Below, in pieces: positions 9,501-17,223 of a stretch of 64,000 nt of DNA. The position numbers were made by a program, and so were the translations under genes. Source of the DNA: Haliclona indistincta. Lineage: Eukaryota > Porifera > Demospongiae > Haplosclerida > Chalinidae. The notes beneath the pieces are model-generated. The model made no database searches. It was given only the letters and a program-made list of their open reading frames with translations, and had not been told where the DNA came from. The number at the start of each line of letters is the position of its first letter. The stretch's first letter is position 1. The DNA lies in assembly GCA_964017065.1 (NCBI GenBank), contig OZ024784.1, positions 17,465,152-17,529,151 of the forward strand. The letters run 5' to 3'.

Positions 9501-11999
9501 ATGAAAGAAGACACAATTCTACGATCCAAAACCATTAACATCCACACGGTGATGATTCTTCCACTAACTTGTCCCACTCTTCATTGGAGGCATCGACCAG
9601 CACAAGCACGATATCAAATCTACTCAGTAGAGGACTAGCAAGTGCCACATTAACACTGAGACTCTGCATCATGGAAGAACAACACATTCTCAACAATGTC
9701 TACAACCGCACACATTTTTGATTTCTACAATAAAGTGTGTCAGATACTATCTAGCAATGGTAGGTGAAGTCACATGATCCCAAATAAGAGATCTCATACC
9801 CATATTAAAATCATCCACAGAGATTAGGGTTATGTGCCCACTACAGTTTCTGACCTCTTCAATGTCATACTGTCCCTTGGGATTAGTAGCTGCTAGCACA
9901 GAACATCTTGAGTTGAGCTTGCAGACTAGACCCGCCTGGAAAGCATCACACAGGACACACCACACTCTGTACCTTAGCAACACTGATGACTTGCTGTTCC
10001 ATAGCCTCGTGTATGCTGGCTCTATCACTCTCTTTAATACTACTAAACTCATCTACCGAGACATTTGTAAAATAGAGGAGCAAATGTGGTATAGATTAAC
10101 CTATGCAGCACAATCCACTATCAGCCAGTACAAGTGCTCCAGCTTCCAGCTGCCATTCCCCACTATCCTATACAGAGCAGAGTACCTCTACTCCAGCACA
10201 CAGCAGTGGTGTTACCCTGACAGCAGCCACTGTTAGCCCAGCATTAGTAGTACCAACTCCTGTAGTCAACACTGACCGAGGGACAATGCTGGCTGCGTAC
10301 TTGAGAAACTGTGATTTACCTGTACCTAGAAACAAGATAGCTCACTGATACACTGAATTGCCCACAAACCTGGATCACCAACTAGCAGTAGATGACAGTC
10401 ACCTCGTACTTTAGTACCAGAGGTATCTACATACTGTATACACACACACTTGCACACTGATACAGTCTGTACACTGACCTGTACTCCACCAGCTAAAGCC
10501 AGACATATGCTAAGCTTGACAATGTATAGTCCAAACACTTGCGGACAGAAGCTGGCAATTATTTTGTTCCGGCCCTCAAGAGGTGTGTCATCATGCTCCG
10601 CCCAAAATGACTCAAACTCACTCCTCTAAAAAAGACACTTGTCACTGAACAGTAAAAATATACTTGCTGCACACACAAGACTCATACTAACCTGTTCCTC
10701 AGTTACAGTGACTCCAACTCTCTGTTCACTGTTCAACGATATGTGGTTGGCAAGCAAAACCAGCTCCAACTGACACGTCATACTATTACTGCACAAAACA
10801 ATAAAGTCACTAGTGCACATAACATACATGAGGGGCCTCCATCGCTGTAGGACTACTCCAGTAACAGTGACATCGTCTCCAGCCTTGCACAAGTCCACAA
10901 GATCAAACTCCAACACAACCCACAATGACCTGGGGATCTGAAGCGAGACCAAGTCTAAGATCGAGACTCGCAGTACACAACTAAGCTCACATTACCAACT
11001 GCTAGCTTCTGTACATGCTCCTGTACTTTGATCTCCTGATAGTCACAATATCCATCGTGAGGCTGATCTGCAAAGACATATTTCTCACACATGATGTCTG
11101 CTTAAACCAAGGACTAACCTTTTCCTACAGCTGTGAGCTTGTATGAGTTACACCCCTCACCAGGACAACTATGAAGCTGAGTGAAATGTTATCAAAATTT
11201 TAGCAACAAAGCAGCACAAAATTTTAGTCCACTGTCTACACGATATGGTTTACTAACATGGTTGGTTTGGGTATTGCATAACATTGCTCAAACTCTGCTT
11301 CAACCGTGAACGTCTCGTCGCATTTGTCACACGTGAACAGAGCTTCGGTTTCTAACAGTTTTGGAACAGTACTTCTGATAACAGTACCTGAAGAGGAGAG
11401 AAACTTAACATTTAGGGGCAGTATTGTAGCTAGTTACCTCTGAAGGATACCATTCTGCTCACATCAGCTGTCAATGGTACAGTGATACGGGTCAGTTCAG
11501 GACAAGATGGTAGATTGGTCACTCTAACATGACAGCACTCCTTCATTGCCTTGCAATGGTACAAATGATGAATAGGAACTAGTGCTGATAAAATCTTACT
11601 AAGACTCCATCTTCAGTGTTTGACTCATTTAGCACTCCCTTCATCACTTTCTTCAAGCTCTTATCAAAAGCTGCAATGGTAATAGTCAATGCACTGTTAC
11701 GTTACAGCAATACCTGGTAGAACTGTCATCGGTGAAGCAACAAGCATTTCAAACAGCTGAGGATCACAGCTTAACAGTTCCAAACCACTACAGAGCGTCG
11801 GTAGGACATCGTAATTTCTATTAACAGCTCATTGACTGACTCTATAGCCAATCCATAGTGAAGAGAAGCGTCTTCTTCAGCCAAAATGGCGGTCACTTGG
11901 TCTTTGTATTGCTCGAGTAGAAACTTTTGTCCACGAGCTGCAGCCGAACGTTACAGCAACTTTAATGCAAGAATTTTACCCACTTTCTGTAGTCTCCAT
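596..11999 (-). CDS. MCM9: DNA helicase MCM9 (many exons, one 8.3 kb intron)
   Basis: MCM9 is an AAA+ MCM-family helicase that acts with MCM8 in homologous recombination and interstrand-crosslink repair. The ATG is at 11999. The N-terminal domain has a CxxC zinc motif (CDKCDETF near 11310) and the conserved [14 protein letters not shown] block (about 11000). The ATPase core has Walker [15 protein letters not shown] split across the exons at 10370-10433 and 10216-10325, Walker [12 protein letters not shown] (10101-10167 into 9973-10052), [10 protein letters not shown] (9855-9935) and [15 protein letters not shown] (9569-9663). Later exons are 9469-9518, 9338-9422, 9191-9291, 828-910, 697-775 and 596-648. 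The intron 911-9190 holds nested transposons; without them it would be 74 nt. The smallest intron seen is 39 nt (10789-10827). The protein ends soon after the AAA+ lid, without the several-hundred-residue tail of vertebrate MCM9. All exons I checked keep frame, so I treat it as functional. Confidence 0.88.
974..2400. repeat. Left inverted arm of the foldback element
   Basis: The sequence is the near-exact reverse complement of 8812-9179 (outer part) and 3480-3885 (inner part), interrupted only by the MITE at 1159-1765. Landmarks visible in both arms include the AGGAGAGGATAACTCAACTG segment near the tip, the GGGCGTGGTCATTTTCGGG box, and an AGCTCCTTTACACTTGCAG segment near 2090 and 3755. Confidence 0.8.
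1159..1765. mobile_element. TTAA-flanked MITE, family 1
   Basis: A 607-bp insertion lies between two TTAA tetramers (1155-1158 and 1766-1769). Its ends are inverted: GGTGACGGGGTAC on the left and GTACCCCGTCCCC on the right. The opposite foldback arm near 9000 shows the same flanks with a single TTAA, which is an empty site. TTAA target duplications are typical of piggyBac and Kolobok transposons. No transposase is visible inside, so it is non-autonomous. Open frames inside it resemble no family I know. Confidence 0.8.
2326..2592 (+). pseudogene. Remnant of a transposon protein ([10 protein letters not shown] motif)
   Basis: A short open stretch ends in [22 protein letters not shown], a motif I associate with uncharacterised proteins of invertebrate DNA transposons. 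It has no splice structure linking it to MCM9, lies on the strand opposite to MCM9, and is cut by the foldback geometry: the segment 2388-2450 recurs in inverted orientation at 2662-2735. I read it as a fragment of the element's own former coding region. The family name is uncertain. Confidence 0.45.
2388..2735. repeat. Short internal inverted repeat
   Basis: A roughly 65-bp segment at 2388-2450 (containing AGCAGCAAGATGCAAGTCATC) returns as its reverse complement at 2662-2735. The arms flank the [10 protein letters not shown] fragment, forming a nested hairpin inside the larger foldback. Confidence 0.7.
2805..3420. repeat. Central palindrome of the foldback (arms of about 230 bp)
   Basis: Segment 2805-3045 is mirrored by 3190-3410. 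Both arms contain the reverse-complementary boxes GCGTGCATTGGCAAC / GTTGCCAATGCACGC and ATTACGTAAGCGCTAA / TTAGCGCTTACGTAAT. The spacer between the arms is about 140 bp. It looks like an independent small foldback element lying at the centre of the larger one, because its sequence is unrelated to the outer arms. Open frames here are mirror-image shadows. Confidence 0.75.
3478..3889. repeat. Right inverted arm, inner part, with cysteine-rich coding remnant
   Basis: This is the reverse complement of about 1980-2400. On the + strand it reads as a degraded protein tail rich in CxC pairs ([11 protein letters not shown], then, one frameshift later, [14 protein letters not shown], around 3675-3770). 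This resembles the cysteine-rich tail found on some invertebrate transposon proteins. The left arm carries the same sequence inverted, so the left end of the element seems to be an inverted copy of its right end. Confidence 0.6.
3890..4088 (+). repeat. 5' LTR of the Gypsy element
   Basis: This 199-bp direct repeat starts TGTAATATCG and ends TATGACA, so it has the usual TG...CA ends. It contains a polyadenylation signal AATAAA at about 4066. It is identical to the 3' LTR except for one T/C difference near 4028 (8746 in the other copy). Confidence 0.95.
4096..4110 (+). other. Putative primer-binding site
   Basis: TGGCGACGAGGAT begins a few bases after the 5' LTR, where a tRNA primer-binding site is expected, and it starts with TGG, complementary to a CCA tRNA end. 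I did not assign the tRNA. Confidence 0.6.
4115..4910 (+). pseudogene. Gag of the Gypsy element, frameshifted
   Basis: The capsid-like part (4115-4525, [20 protein letters not shown]) switches frame around 4525 into a segment with a zinc knuckle [14 protein letters not shown] near 4760. The shift equals loss of one base. No ATG is obvious at the start, so translation initiation is unclear. It is normally the structural protein of the retrotransposon particle. Confidence 0.8.
4911..5598 (+). pseudogene. Protease and start of reverse transcriptase, broken
   Basis: The protease active-site motif DTGTSVSII is at about 4990. An in-frame TAA at 5149-5151 interrupts the protease, after which the same frame continues ([13 protein letters not shown]). 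A run of A residues at about 5450 has lost one base and shifts the frame into the reverse-transcriptase N-terminus ([20 protein letters not shown]). The frame is then cut by the MITE at 5599. Confidence 0.8.
5599..6188. mobile_element. TTAA-flanked MITE, family 2, inside reverse transcriptase
   Basis: A 590-bp insertion lies between TTAA (5595-5598) and TTAA (6189-6192). Its ends are CCCTTTATAG on the left and CAACTAAAGGG on the right, the CCCTTT-type ends common in piggyBac-like MITEs. Removing it with one TTAA makes the reverse-transcriptase reading frame continuous (DFKIT joins to the NRDIYPLP segment). Inside are a run of C/G tracts near 5780-5840 and no coding frame. It shares no obvious sequence with the 1159-1765 MITE. 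Confidence 0.85.
6193..7404 (+). pseudogene. Reverse transcriptase (palm) and RNase H, broken
   Basis: Reverse-transcriptase motifs are clear: [25 protein letters not shown] and the catalytic [10 protein letters not shown] at about 6460. A one-base loss near 6745 shifts into the RNase H part ([24 protein letters not shown]). The frame ends at an in-frame TGA at 7402-7404, after which the same frame resumes. The catalytic aspartates of both domains are present, so the damage is in continuity rather than the active site. Confidence 0.85.
7405..8607 (+). pseudogene. Integrase and C-terminal tail, broken
   Basis: The H2C2 zinc-binding N-terminus ([23 protein letters not shown], then CAECQQNQ) precedes a DDE core ([20 protein letters not shown]). 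A run of about ten A residues near 7965 carries one extra base and shifts the frame. The third acidic residue lies beyond the shift. Another shift lies between 8345 and 8376. The tail ends with an Arg-rich [16 protein letters not shown] segment that overlaps the polypurine tract. Confidence 0.8.
8592..8607 (+). other. Polypurine tract
   Basis: TGGAGAAGGGGAGGAA lies immediately upstream of the 3' LTR, as expected for the plus-strand primer of an LTR retrotransposon. Confidence 0.75.
8608..8806 (+). repeat. 3' LTR of the Gypsy element
   Basis: This 199-bp copy starts TGTAATATCG and ends TATGACA, followed by the target duplication ATACC. It matches the 5' LTR with one substitution. Confidence 0.95.
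8807..9179. repeat. Right inverted arm, outer part
   Basis: After the Gypsy target duplication the foldback arm resumes and is the reverse complement of 1770-1985 and 974-1158. It preserves the empty TTAA site for the left-arm MITE (around 9000) and ends in the terminal CTTAGTCAGGGCCT. Confidence 0.8.
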
Positions 12000-12187
12000 G
12001 GCTGAGCGATGGATTGAATAGCTGAAGAGAGAGGCTACACGTGCATGCGAGGCGCTACACGTGGATGTGAGGAATGTTTATGACGTCATAGCATGAGCTC
12101 CACCCCAATCACGGATTGCATAGTTATGGTGAAATAATATTATGCTCTGTGCTTTTCTGTGCTAAGAAAGTTCTGATCTTTTCGTTG

Positions 12188-13110
12188 ATGATGGCGAGTG
12201 CAAGAAGAAGTCGAAAAGTTAGTTCAGTAGTACCTGTGTATAAAGCATGTCCCTGCAATAGCGAGAGGATGATCCAGACACTAAGCTGTCCAAGTTTCTC
12301 TCATACGTGTGTCGTCATGGAGCTGAAAAAGAAGGCTTGCAAGTACACCAAGGTATGTTTTATTCATAAACATGTCAGTGTATGTTGTCACCCAATATCA
12401 GGTGGATTTGTGAATGTGAAGGATATCTTGTCGCTCAAGAAGGGTCAACAGTACACACAAGATGATGTTAGAAGAGTGGTCAGTAACAACGCCAAGCAAC
12501 GCTTTGCTTTGGTCGATGTTCCTGAAGCACCAGAGTTAAGGATCAGAGCCAATCAGGGTCACTCCATGCAAGTACGAGACCTGTCTCCATTGTGCATAAC
12601 CATTTTTCTTCAGATAGACGATTTAGAATTAACCAAGATTCTGAGCTCTGAAGGAATTCCCGTTGTGGTGCACGGAACCAATGCTAAAGCTTGGGAAAGC
12701 ATCAAACATCAGGTGTGCACAAACACAACACATGTCTGATTTACGGTATACCCACATGCTACAGGGCTTGGGTAGAATGAAACGCACACACATTCACTTT
12801 GCAGCTGGTCTACCAGGAGAGTCTGGCGTTATCAGTGGTATGAGGTCGAGTTGTGATGTGCTGATCTACGTCAATCTGGACAAAGCACTGAGAGGTGGGT
12901 TGTTCACCCACACACAAACACTATTGCCTTTCTGTTGCAGATGGTCTTGAGTTCTACCGGTCAGCCAACAATGTTATCCTCAGCCCAGGCAATGCCGATG
13001 GACTACTTTTACCAAAATACTTTGAAAGTGCAGTCACTACAGAAGGTACAGTTTGTGTACGAGTTGAAATCTCATTTGTAAAATTTTCTCAGGAAAGCAG
13101 TTAAAGTAAT
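12188..13110 (+). CDS. TRPT1: tRNA 2'-phosphotransferase (TRPT1/KptA family)
   Basis: The enzyme removes the 2'-phosphate left at the splice junction of ligated tRNAs, transferring it to NAD+. The ATG pair at 12188/12191 is followed by a basic first exon (MASARRSRK) and a 44-nt intron. The second exon then carries TKLSKFLSYVCRHGAEKEGL, with the conserved R-H-G. Later exons contain FVNVKDIL, QRFALVD, RIRANQGHSM, VVVHGT, THIHFAAGLPGE, VISGMRSSCDVLIYV and YRSANNVILSPGNADGLLLPKYF, matching the family in order and length. The last coding piece is tiny (EGKQLK then TAA at 13108-13110) after a short intron. It starts 188 bp from the MCM9 ATG on the opposite strand, so the two probably share a promoter region. 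All catalytic residues I can recognise are present. Confidence 0.9.
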
Positions 13111-13179
13111 ACTGCTTCACCATTGGACCTAAAATCTTCATCTAGATCATCTTCTATTTTGTAATAATTTTTATAAACA

Positions 13180-13781
13180 TTACAGTTCATGCAGTTCAGG
13201 AGGCTCATAGCCAGGTATAGGGGGTGTGGCTGTGGGCCCAACATACTCCAACGGAAACAAATCTGTTCTAAGCTCCAGTGCTTGTTCATATAGAGGTATA
13301 GACACTTTTTTCAGCTCACGCAGTGCTTTCTTGCGACTTTTCATCATTCCGTGAAAATAAGTCAAATCCTTCCTGTGCTCTGCCAGTCTGTGCCTAGTCC
13401 ACTGCTTCGTCATCAGTACTCGCTCCTCCTTCTGTTCCTCTGTTAATTCCACACGTGGTCTCTTTCGAGCAGGATTGAGCATCTCGGGGTCCATAGACTC
13501 GCCCTTCCTAGCCACGTTCATGGTAGCCGCAATTATCTGCTTCTCCAACTCTATTCGTTTTACAATATCTCGCATTGATTCTCTGAGGTACATAATAGTT
13601 ATAGTCATTATGCTTTTATACCCAGAAAGCTATGCCTATTATACCTCTTTTCCTTTCTAAGTTTCATCTTGTTTGCCTGTTTAGATTTTGCTCTGTTTGG
13701 TACCACACACATAGCAGGGACAGATGCTCGCAATCCTAGTTTAGCAAAGAGCTGCGACGGGCGAAACAGCATAGTAGCCAT
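13180..13781 (-). CDS. MRPL40: Mitochondrial ribosomal protein L40
   Basis: This is a component of the large subunit of the mitochondrial ribosome. The ATG at 13781 opens MATMLFRPSQLFAKLGLRAS, a basic, acid-poor N-terminus that looks like a mitochondrial targeting peptide. One short intron follows the KMKLRKEKR segment, and the second exon runs to a TAA at 13180. Family landmarks are KRPRVELTEEQKEER, a helical LAEHRKDLTYFHGMMKSRKKALREL, and the C-terminal LFPLEYVGPTATPPIPGYEPPE, which matches the human [21 protein letters not shown] block. It is divergently paired with TADA2A, with 63 bp between start codons, and tail-to-tail with TRPT1 (69 bp). Confidence 0.88.
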
Positions 13782-13844
13782 ATTCACGTGGTTGCATGTG
13801 ACTTCTAACTAACGCGCACTCGACCACGTGGGTTGTTTGCCAAC

Positions 13845-15549
13845 ATGGAGGAGGTGCTCTTTGTGTCTGGTTGGACCGGGAGCCAGGAACTGACACTCCT
13901 GGATGCGCTCGAAGAGTGTGGTTATGGAAACTGGTAATCTTATGGCCGTGTAATATTGCTTTTAGGTAATAAGTTTTATTCAGGACAGCGATCAGTAACA
14001 GATTAGGAAGAAGTCAGGAGGGTAAGATAAACCATTAGCCAGTTGATAATAAATAACGCTTCGTTTTAGAATGTAAGTACCACTATGACAACTGTTATGT
14101 GATCTCACCATCCAGCACTGAATTGCCTGGTCAGAATACCATTTTATGATAAGTACACTGAAATTGGAATTTTTATAATTCTCAGTCATGCGAGGTCCAG
14201 ATTCAGTTCCATCTTCTCGATCTGTAAAACAGTATGACCTAGCAACAATGGACTACAATGGGAAGGAGATTGTCCACTACAATCCATTAAGAGGAGAATT
14301 TGGTGTGGTAAGCATGAGACTAATGAAGCCTTTTTTTCAACTATAATCCTTCTCAGGAGATAGATGACGCTGCAGAAAAGAGGTTAAATGGGCTACCAAC
14401 AGCTGCTAACAATGACATGCAAGATGAGGAGGAGGAAGAAATGAGAACTATTGAGCAGCAAGACAGCTGTATCACATCACTGCAGCTAGCGGCAGTTGAT
14501 AGCTACAGATGGAGGCTAAAGAAGAGACAACAATGGAAAGAGTACGTTTTTGTTGGTTCTCCGTGGGTGTAAATTATTTATTTATTGCAGGATAATACGC
14601 GAGCACGGTTTGATAGATATCTTTAGACAACAAGGTGACGAAATTTTTAGGCTTAGTAGTTTTATGTGCGGTTATTTCTCAGGTAGAGAAAAATTGCATT
14701 CACCAGCTCTACGGTAAATGACAAAGTACTTTCTCTTGTTCTTTTGCTTTACCTGTAACTTCAGAAATGCTCGCACAAAAATGAGACCGTTTCTGAGATT
14801 TTTATCGTCAACAGAAGCCGAGAAACTAATCCAAAGCTTTGCCTGTGAGTAAGAGCTGAGTTGTGCTCACCGTGTGATGAACTCGTGCTATGCAGGGGAA
14901 ACGGAGCTCAAGGAAAGGTTGAAAAATTTACTCCACTGTCGACAAAATGGGATCACAACTTTGAAAGGTGGGTATTTTGTTATAGTGCATTTATACTTAC
15001 ATTCCATCGTCCAAAGGTGCTGATCTCTACACTAGACTGAGCAGTCATAGAGAAAAGATGAAAGAGCGCAAGAAACAGATGATAAAGGAACTGTGCAAAC
15101 AGGAGGTATAGTGTAATTATCATGTTTACTGCGTAGTGTGATTCTAAACTATTAGGAACGCTTGATCCGCATTATTCTACACAATCGTCAGCTCAACATG
15201 TCACTGGGAGCTACTACCGGTCAACAAACAGCACCAGCCGAGTCCAGACAGTCTGCAACACCTCATCTAGACATCTCGCTCTCGCCCGGAGTAGACAAAC
15301 TCTCGCAAGAAGAAAAGGAAGTTAGTACTAAGTCAAAGTTGCTTTATTTTATTATATTCTCTCTAGTTTTGTTCAAAAACTCGCATCTATCCGGAAGTGT
15401 TCCTGCGTTGTAAGATGGCGATGGTGACAGAGTACAATAAGAATCATAAACTCAGACTAATGGACGCCAGGAAACTGTGTCGCATTGATGTCAACAAGAC
15501 TAGAAAAATCTATGATCTTCTCAAAACTAACGGTCTCATCTGCCGTTAA
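13845..15549 (+). CDS. TADA2A: Transcriptional adapter 2 (ADA2/TADA2A), no ZZ domain seen
   Basis: ADA2 is the SANT/SWIRM adapter that activates the GCN5/PCAF acetyltransferase in SAGA/ATAC complexes. The ATG at 13845 leads straight into the SANT domain (SGWTGSQELTLLDALEECGYGNW, then TAISNRLGRSQEECKYHY across two introns). The middle shows the EEEEEMRTIEQQDSCITSLQLA helix, KKRQQWKEIIREHGLIDI and NARTKMRPFLRFLSSTEAEKLI. The C-terminal SWIRM domain reads FCSKTRIYPEVFLRCK, then RLMDARKLCRIDVNKTRKIYDLL, very close to human TADA2A, and ends LICR with TAA at 15547-15549. The family usually begins with a ZZ zinc finger. Here there is no room for it, because the divergent MRPL40 start is only 63 bp upstream, unless an exon inside MRPL40 is used. 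Confidence 0.88.
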
Positions 15550-15954
15550 TAATCTGTGTGTAAAAGAGCTTTTTATTTGTGAAACTGTGAATCGGATGCC
15601 ATGCAGTATGTTGTAATCAAGTCCTGAAGCAGAGCATAGTGATTATTTATCGTTTGAATGGAGATGATGTTACACCAGCAACAGGAACTGTCCTAGTAGG
15701 AGGTAGGGTAGTGCGGATACCTGAGAAAAAGAGACACAAACACAAACACATGATAGTGGTTTTAGTAAATCTACAGTGTGTTGGTAGTTTTATTGCAATC
15801 CCTCACCAGGTCTTATAAGAGGTTTGCCTCCTGTCAGCTGTAGTCTTCGGGTAACTGTCATTGGTTGAACACCTGTAAAGAATTGTATGTAACAGTGTCT
15901 GATGAAGGAACTAGGTAGTTGAGACTGTACCATTTCCATGCAGATAGACCCCTA
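15550..15954. other. Intergenic gap between convergent genes
   Basis: This holds the 3' flanks of TADA2A (+) and MED8 (-). I see no coding similarity, repeat or RNA gene here. Confidence 0.5.
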
Positions 15955-16900
15955 CTAGTCTTCTGGTTTCCTCAGATGAGTTGGGTTGAATGGTACCTGC
16001 AACAGAAGAGGTGAAACAGCTGCTTGGAAGTCACGCTGCCTACTGATAGTTGCTCGCTGCTTCTCCCACTCTTCTTTGGCATCTTCCACCAGCCCAATAG
16101 CAGTCTCCAGAACCTTGTTGAAGCGTTTCACATCCTGCATCAATGACAAGTAACTCACATAGTGTGTGTATCACTGGAATCACTAACTGCTTCTTGCACT
16201 GGTTGTAATGATGCTGTCTCGTACAGGTCTCTTTGCTTTGCCTCCAAGTCGAGATCGAGCTTCGTACGCAGATAGTCAGGAACTGTTTGATCGATTGAGT
16301 GAGGGAGTAATAAATTGTCACATTTGATCGTTCTTACCAACTTCATGATGTAGCATAGGGACTCTGCCTTCTGTTGAGTGCTGGAATACAAATGGTTACA
16401 GTATTCAGTCAGTGATTAGTATACCTCAAGCTCCATGTCTCTCTCGCTAGACACTTCTCGTGGTAACAGAATCTGGTTATACAATGGAGGTATCTTCTCA
16501 TGCTGTAGCTGCTTCATCAGGTTGCTGAACTGCCCTACATGCAAAAGAAGGGCTCTCTATAGAGAAGGATTTATATCAAACACTTACCAGAGAGAGCAGC
16601 GAAGCTGTCCAGTACACTGGGCCTAAGTGGAGTTTGACGAGCAATGATTGTAAGGTGCACTGTAACACGTACCATGTTAGTGGTTCTCGCTCCATCTTGG
16701 CTATGAAGGATGATAGAGACGCCTTCACGTCTTCTACCTTGGCTACTATGGCACCCACAGCAACATCTACATTTTTGTCTTCTCTTCCAAGTCCAGCAGG
16801 ACCCGTGAGCTAATGATAAACTACTATGAGAGCGCTCTTTCATTTACTCACGCACCTTGGAGGCATTACTTGCTGGATTCATCATAGCCATCATTATCAT
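15955..16900 (-). CDS. MED8: Mediator complex subunit 8
   Basis: MED8 is a head-module subunit of Mediator, which bridges activators and RNA polymerase II. The start is taken at 16900 (MIMMAMMNPASNASK). Exon 2 carries LTGPAGLGRED and the helix KVEDVKASLSSFIAKMERE, matching the human ADLKNSLGSFICKLENE. Next come a PSVLDSFAALSG block, the FSNLMKQLQHEKIPPLYNQ segment with LLPREVSSERDMELE, and the diagnostic VPDYLRTKLDLDLEAKQ (human VPDHLRTKPDPEVEEQEK). The last exon is a helix (FNKVLETAIGLVEDAKEEWEK) ending in FNPTHLRKPED and TAG at 15955. About seven short introns are present. The vertebrate glycine/glutamine-rich tail is missing, which is common in invertebrates. Confidence 0.82.
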
Positions 16901-17223
16901 GTGAATCAAAGGGGACTGGACCGCTCGGACTGGACTTTGGGACAGTGCCCCGCCCATTTAAAATGTGCGCGCGCAATTCAAATTTAACTTACATTACATG
17001 ATTCTGTTATAAATTTTTGAAAGCTGTCGTGAATAGTATTATAGCCTGGTCACAAGTATAGATTCTGCATTTGGCATCCCATAATTATTTATACCACTCA
17101 CACTTCAAGTTCATGTACAAAATAATGTGTGTACACTCTTGTGGTGCATGCATGCAAATTCACTATGTGAAATTCAAACTGTTCGCTTAAACTAATGCGG
17201 GCTCATCATTACCAGTAGCTTCT
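16901..17223. other. Intergenic: MED8 promoter side and SAMHD1 3' flank
   Basis: No gene is visible. Close to the SAMHD1 stop a stretch containing CATCATTACCAGTAGCTTC is tandemly duplicated (about 17203-17222 and 17241-17260), once outside and once inside the last exon. Confidence 0.4.

Noticed and set aside
10326..10538. A separate ATP-binding protein reading GDPGLW
   Set aside because: The Walker A motif is split by an intron. Splicing to 10216-10325 restores GDPGTGKSQ of MCM9.
12116..12360. Continuous reading from 12116 as the TRPT1 N-terminus
   Set aside because: It reads the wrong frame between 12215 and 12350. A 44-nt intron gives the conserved LSKFLSYVCRHGAEKEG instead.
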